The notes beneath the pieces are model-generated. The model did no database searches and was not told the DNA's origin. It saw only the letters and a list, made by a program, of their open reading frames with translations. Source: an uncultured Succinatimonas sp. (GTDB lineage Bacteria > Pseudomonadota > Gammaproteobacteria > Enterobacterales > Succinivibrionaceae). Taken from it: 8,846 nucleotides of DNA. Of the stretch, positions 5,828 to 8,846 are shown in pieces (positions within the stretch are counted from its first letter, which is position 1; every line of letters begins with the position of its first letter). The translations under genes were made by a program, and so were the position numbers. Where the stretch lies: positions 1 through 8,846 of the forward strand of contig CABQMD010000022.1 of NCBI GenBank assembly GCA_902465145.1, written 5' to 3'.

Positions 5828-6973
5828 ATGATTAAAGCGCAGGATGTCGCCGCGGTAAGCACTAACGATGCGGAATTTGATGACATCAGACCGTGTAAGG
5901 ACGAAGAAGTACAAGCTGAGCTCGAAAAGATTTGCAATGACGAAACCGTGATCAATTCCATTCTGAAATTTCGTCACCCCATGTTTTCAGGAGCACTTTC
6001 CTTCCTGCTCAAACCTTTTGTCAAACGCTATTTGAAAAAGACTGTAGCTTCGGTGCATACCATTGCAGATTTTCAGCAGATGGTGGCAGCTTATATGCGT
6101 CACGTGATTGCAACTACTACAGACGGAGTGCGTTACGAAGGCTTTGACAAGCTTTCAAAAGATCAAGGTTATCTTTTCATATCAAATCACCGTGATATTT
6201 CCTTGGATCCGGCTTTTATCGATATGGCTTTGTTTTCCTGCAATATGGATACGGTACGCATAGCCATAGGTGATAATCTTTTACGCATACCGGCAGCTAC
6301 ATCTTTGATGAAACTTAACAAGAGTTTCATCGTAAGACGTTCCGTAACCTCTCCTCGCGAAAAACTTAAAGCTTTAAACCATCTTTCTGAGTATATAGGC
6401 CTTTCGGTAAAGGAAGGTCATTCGGTGTGGATAGCTCAGCGTGAAGGTCGAGCCAAGGACGGTGATGATCGCACGGAAGACGCCGTTTTAAAGATGATTT
6501 CTTTGTACGGAAGACGTTTAAAACAGGATTTCGGAACTTATATGTCAAGCCTGAACATAGTACCAGTTTCCATTTCCTATGAGTATGATCCCAATGATTT
6601 GGCCAAAGCCAGGGAACTCTTAGAGCGTGAACGCAACCACGGTGAATATCACAAGGATAAACTTGAGGATATAGAAACAATTACCCGCGGCATACGTTCA
6701 TACAAGGGACGGGTTGTGGTAAGAGCGGGTGCCCCTGTTTTGGGCGGATTTGAAACTCCCGAACAACTTGCAGCCATAATCGATAATTTCGTGTGGAAAA
6801 ATTATGAACTCTTCCCGCCGGTGATGATTAGTGCAGGGCAAAAATGCGATGATCAGGTTGCTTGCGAAAAATTCAAAACCCGTCTTGAGTCTTACCCTGA
6901 AGAGCTGCGTGATCGGATCAAAGCCATGTACGCCAAACCTTATGAAAACTTCATGGCTTGTAAGGAGTCATGA
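5828..6973 (+). CDS. PlsC-like 1-acylglycerol-3-phosphate / lysophospholipid acyltransferase family protein
   Basis: This 381-residue protein carries the four blocks of the glycerolipid acyltransferase superfamily. Block I is ISNHRDISLDPAF (118-130), block II KLNKSFIVRRS (162-172), block III VWIAQREGRAKDG (200-212) and block IV NIVPVSISY (243-251). Such enzymes move an acyl chain to a lysolipid or related acceptor at the inner membrane. No strong transmembrane segment is evident; the SGALSFLLKPF stretch (54-64) could be a membrane-contacting helix. The block I aspartate (Asp127) is six residues after His121, one more than the classical HX4D spacing. Block III has EGR in place of PEGTR. It is longer than plain PlsC (about 245 residues), with an N-terminal extension of about 100 residues and a C-terminal extension. 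AGGAGA at 5813-5818 gives good spacing to ATG 5828. It overlaps almost directly with the next gene, so the two form an operon. The acyl acceptor is unknown. Confidence 0.8.
   Translation: MIKAQDVAAVSTNDAEFDDIRPCKDEEVQAELEKICNDETVINSILKFRHPMFSGALSFLLKPFVKRYLKKTVASVHTIADFQQMVAAYMRHVIATTTDGVRYEGFDKLSKDQGYLFISNHRDISLDPAFIDMALFSCNMDTVRIAIGDNLLRIPAATSLMKLNKSFIVRRSVTSPREKLKALNHLSEYIGLSVKEGHSVWIAQREGRAKDGDDRTEDAVLKMISLYGRRLKQDFGTYMSSLNIVPVSISYEYDPNDLAKARELLERERNHGEYHKDKLEDIETITRGIRSYKGRVVVRAGAPVLGGFETPEQLAAIIDNFVWKNYELFPPVMISAGQKCDDQVACEKFKTRLESYPEELRDRIKAMYAKPYENFMACKES
6962..6967 (+). promoter_or_regulatory. Ribosome binding site deciding the start at 6976
   Basis: AAGGAG lies inside the last codons of the acyltransferase. 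It is only two bases from the ATG at 6970 but eight bases from the ATG at 6976, which favours the second ATG as the true start. Confidence 0.7.
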
Positions 6974-6975
6974 TC

Positions 6976-7461
6976 ATGCGTTCTTTTGATCCTATGCGCA
7001 ATTCTGACGGATCTTTATGTATATTCCGCGTGATATGTTTAGGGGTGATCGCATTGTGCATGCTTGCTTATGCGTCGCTGTCAATGTTAGGTTGCAGCGG
7101 CAGCAAAACTTCCGATGTGATAAATGAGAAGACTCAGGACAGCTCGCCTTTACAGGAAGAAAACACCGTTTCAGGCAGTGAAAGAATGCTTGCTTTGAAA
7201 ACCTTGAACGAGGCATCTGTATATTATCGTGAGTGCGGCGGACTTAACAAAGGTTTTGAAGGATGTGTGTTTGAATTTCCCGCATCCGTGCTTAAATATT
7301 ATGATGCGGCAGCCCAAGCAGCCGATGACGGCTTTTTGGTAAGTCTCAAAGCAAAGTCAGATAATGACGATCGCGAATGCGCGTTGTTTGAGACGGACGT
7401 AACCGGTGCAGTAAGAGCATATGATGCACAGGGAAAAATTTCTGAGAATTGTCTGAAATAA
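6976..7461 (+). CDS. Small Cys-rich envelope protein, candidate lipoprotein with pilin-like C-terminus
   Basis: I do not recognise this gene. The 161-residue product has one hydrophobic segment (about 15-38) ending in LSMLGC (Cys40), followed by Ser-Gly. That resembles a lipobox, but with Met rather than Leu/Val/Ile at -3, so lipidation is uncertain; the alternative is a membrane-anchored protein. A polar linker follows (41-70), then a compact region with Cys87, Cys97, Cys135 and Cys159. The C-terminal stretch ECALFETDVTGAVRAYD to NCLK recalls the disulfide-bounded D-region of type IV pilins. The prepilin motif GF(T/S)xxE is absent. It probably acts outside the inner membrane, with the Cys residues in disulfides. 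It starts two bases after the acyltransferase stop and uses a ribosome site inside that gene, so the two are co-translated. An ATG at 6970 is possible but badly spaced. Confidence 0.7.
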   Translation: MRSFDPMRNSDGSLCIFRVICLGVIALCMLAYASLSMLGCSGSKTSDVINEKTQDSSPLQEENTVSGSERMLALKTLNEASVYYRECGGLNKGFEGCVFEFPASVLKYYDAAAQAADDGFLVSLKAKSDNDDRECALFETDVTGAVRAYDAQGKISENCLK

Positions 7462-7504
7462 ATATTTCTGACAACGGTTTTAAATAAGATTAAGAGAGTT
7501 TTTT

Positions 7505-8176
7505 ATGAAGATTTCACGTAATACCGTGGCTACCGTAAGTTTTGTCGTAACCGATCAGGACGGTAAAGTAGTGGGTCGTACTCAGCCTGATGAGCCGGTT
7601 ACCGCTCTTATAGGTCATCGTTTTTTAGTTCCCGGACTTGAAAAAGCTTTGGACGGACACGAAAAGGGTGATGAATTTACCGTAACTTTGAATCCTGCCG
7701 ATTCTTACGGTGAGTTTGACAAGAGCATGGTACAGGAAATCGATCGTCGCATGTTCGGTGATTTCCCCATTGCCGTAGGTAATGTTTTCGAGGCTGATTC
7801 CAACAACGGTCCTGTTGCCGTGGTGATCAAGGAGATCAAGGAAAATACCGTAGTAGTAGACGGCAATCACCCTTTGGCCGGTAAAACTCTTACTTTCATG
7901 GTGGTGGTTGAGGATGTGCGCGAAGCTACCGAAGAAGAGAAAGAGCACGGTCATGCTCATCCTGACGGACATTGTCCTTCTCACGATCACGAGCATCACT
8001 GCTGCCATCACCACGACGGTGAAGAAGGACATCATTGCTGCCACCATCACCATGACGATGACGAGGATCATCATTGTCACTGCCATGATCACGATGATGA
8101 CGAGCACGAATGCCATTGTCATGATGAAGACGAGCATGAGCACAAATGCTGCTGCCATCATCACGATGAGCACTGA
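7505..8176 (+). CDS. slyD: FKBP-type peptidyl-prolyl cis-trans isomerase SlyD, metal-binding
   Basis: SlyD is a cytosolic prolyl isomerase and chaperone. In E. coli it also binds nickel and assists hydrogenase maturation. The FKBP domain covers about 1-69 and 121-140, with the insert-in-flap chaperone domain between. GLEKALDGHEKGDEF (44-58), DSYGEFD (66-72), VVVDGNHPLAG (116-126) and REATEEEKEHGH (139-150) match the E. coli protein closely. The tail from His148 to His223 (76 residues) is extreme: 31 His, 12 Cys, 14 Asp and 10 Glu. E. coli SlyD is 196 residues, and its tail is rich in Gly as well as His and Cys; here Gly is largely replaced by acidic residues. The start is ATG 7505 with a modest AAGAGAG at 7492-7498. 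The 43-base gap to the previous gene shows no terminator, so readthrough transcription is possible. An intrinsic terminator follows. Confidence 0.96.
   Translation: MKISRNTVATVSFVVTDQDGKVVGRTQPDEPVTALIGHRFLVPGLEKALDGHEKGDEFTVTLNPADSYGEFDKSMVQEIDRRMFGDFPIAVGNVFEADSNNGPVAVVIKEIKENTVVVDGNHPLAGKTLTFMVVVEDVREATEEEKEHGHAHPDGHCPSHDHEHHCCHHHDGEEGHHCCHHHHDDDEDHHCHCHDHDDDEHECHCHDEDEHEHKCCCHHHDEH
7946..8173 (+). repeat. Low-complexity stretch encoding the His/Asp/Cys tail of SlyD
   Basis: The DNA is built from repeated CAT/CAC, GAT/GAC and TGC/TGT codons with near-repeats such as CATCATTGCTGCCACCATCA and CATCACTGCTGCCATCACCA. Such tracts change length by slippage and unequal recombination, which could explain the longer tail. 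Long open frames on the opposite strand here are by-products of the codon pattern. Confidence 0.7.
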
Positions 8177-8208
8177 TCAAGCGGTATAATTTTTCCCCAT
8201 TCAAAACC

Positions 8209-8239
8209 GCGGCCCTTTTTTTCTTCGGGCCGCTTTTTT
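8209..8239 (+). terminator. Rho-independent terminator between slyD and thiI
   Basis: GCGGCCC (8209-8215) and GGGCCGC (8227-8233) pair perfectly over 7 bp with an 11-base T-rich loop. Six T follow (8234-8239). It lies 33 bases after the slyD stop and only 14 bases before the thiI ATG, counted from the end of the T-run. Confidence 0.9.
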
Positions 8240-8253
8240 AGGTACTGTTCCCC

Positions 8254-8846
8254 ATGAAATTCATCCTGCGTCTTTTCCCCGAGATCTCCATTAAAAGCCG
8301 TCCGGTACGTAACCGTCTTACCAGACTGGTGCGTCAAAATCTTGTGAATACCTGTAATCATCACGGTATAAAAGTTAATGCCTTTGCTCAGTGGGATAAG
8401 GTGATCGCCGATTTCGGGGAAGAAACTCCTGAAAAAAGGCAGGCTGCCGAAAGGGAACTTTCCCGTCTTCCCGGAGTGCATTCTTTTCTTGAGGTGAAGG
8501 AGTATGCCTTTACCGATCTGGATTCATTGTTTGAAGCCATCAAAGATGACAATCTGCCCAGGATCCAGGGTAAAACTTTTGCTGTAAGAGTACGCCGCCG
8601 CGGCAGCCATGAATTCAATTCCCAGCAGGCAGAGCGCATCATAGGCGGAAAATTCAAGGCCGTATCCGGCAGTACCGTGAATCTTGATGATCCTGATATT
8701 ACCATCCATATCGAGATAGAAAACCAGCTTGCTTATGTCACCGGTGAACGCATGATGGGAATGGGCGGTTTCCCCGTAGGATCGCAAGGTGAAGTGTTTT
8801 CGCTGATTTCCGGTGGATTTGATTCCGGAGTTTCTTCACACAGAGT
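8254..8846 (+). CDS. thiI: tRNA 4-thiouridine synthase / thiazole sulfur-transfer protein ThiI, N-terminal part
   Basis: ThiI adenylates U8 of tRNA and places sulfur there to make 4-thiouridine. In enterobacteria it also carries sulfur for the thiazole of thiamine. The frame from ATG 8254 is open to the window end (197 codons). It opens MKFILRLFPEISIKS like E. coli MKFIIKLFPEITIKS. GKTFAVRVRRRGSHEF (106-121), GGFPVGSQ (171-178) and the PP-loop SGGFDSGVSS (186-195, ATP pyrophosphatase motif) match the family. Residues about 1-60 are the N-terminal ferredoxin-like domain, and about 60-165 the THUMP RNA-binding domain. The rest of the PP-loop domain and any rhodanese domain lie beyond the window. 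The ribosome site is weak (AGG at 8240-8242, 11 bases away) and touches the T-run of the slyD terminator. No promoter fits between terminator and start. Confidence 0.95.
   Translation, partial: MKFILRLFPEISIKSRPVRNRLTRLVRQNLVNTCNHHGIKVNAFAQWDKVIADFGEETPEKRQAAERELSRLPGVHSFLEVKEYAFTDLDSLFEAIKDDNLPRIQGKTFAVRVRRRGSHEFNSQQAERIIGGKFKAVSGSTVNLDDPDITIHIEIENQLAYVTGERMMGMGGFPVGSQGEVFSLISGGFDSGVSSHR

Noticed and set aside
6970..6975. ATG at 6970 as start of the small envelope protein
   Set aside because: The AAGGAG site is only two bases away; ATG 6976 has correct spacing.
8185..8190. TATAAT as a simple thiI promoter
   Set aside because: No -35 match is found at 16-18 bases, and the transcript would run straight into the intrinsic terminator.
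7625..8204. Long minus-strand open frames opposite slyD
   Set aside because: They mirror the repeated His/Asp codons and give low-complexity Met/Val/Ile or Asp/Arg/His strings with no ribosome site or family match.

Overview
The window suggests a Gram-negative gammaproteobacterium. GlgC, SlyD and ThiI read as close relatives of the E. coli proteins, and two outer-membrane porins end in the aromatic beta-signal of the Bam pathway. The mix of E. coli-like core genes with a nuclease-ATPase family common in gut anaerobes points to an anaerobe such as the Succinivibrionaceae (Aeromonadales). That placement is inference from family resemblance; no marker gene is present. All genes lie on the + strand, and TGA acts as an ordinary stop for three of them.

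Layout: (1) Positions 1-598 hold the 3' part of a trimeric-type porin, closed by a strong hairpin terminator. (2) A 240-base intergenic region carries a perfect 10-bp inverted repeat, a near-consensus sigma70 promoter and a short leader with a 5' stem-loop. It drives a second, paralogous porin (839-2008), which has its own terminator. (3) Positions 2211-4040 encode an AAA-ATPase-like/PD-(D/E)XK nuclease protein cut in two by one in-frame TGA, exactly where the family has a Trp. (4) A long AT-rich leader with a CRP-like site, a hairpin and several GGA motifs precedes a solitary glgC (4330-5649), the regulated step of glycogen synthesis. Two strong hairpins follow it. (5) A promoter with an extended -10 drives a two-gene unit: a PlsC-like acyltransferase (5828-6973) and a small Cys-rich envelope protein (6976-7461). 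(6) slyD (7505-8176) has a very long His/Asp/Cys tail and ends at an intrinsic terminator. (7) thiI (8254 to window end, partial) starts only 20 bases after that terminator.

The window is mostly ordinary chromosome made of short, independently terminated units. I do not see a clear new multi-gene system. The points most worth a second look are the single-codon interruption of the nuclease-ATPase gene, the altered activator site in GlgC, the thiI-terminator arrangement, and the small pilin-like lipoprotein candidate paired with an acyltransferase.
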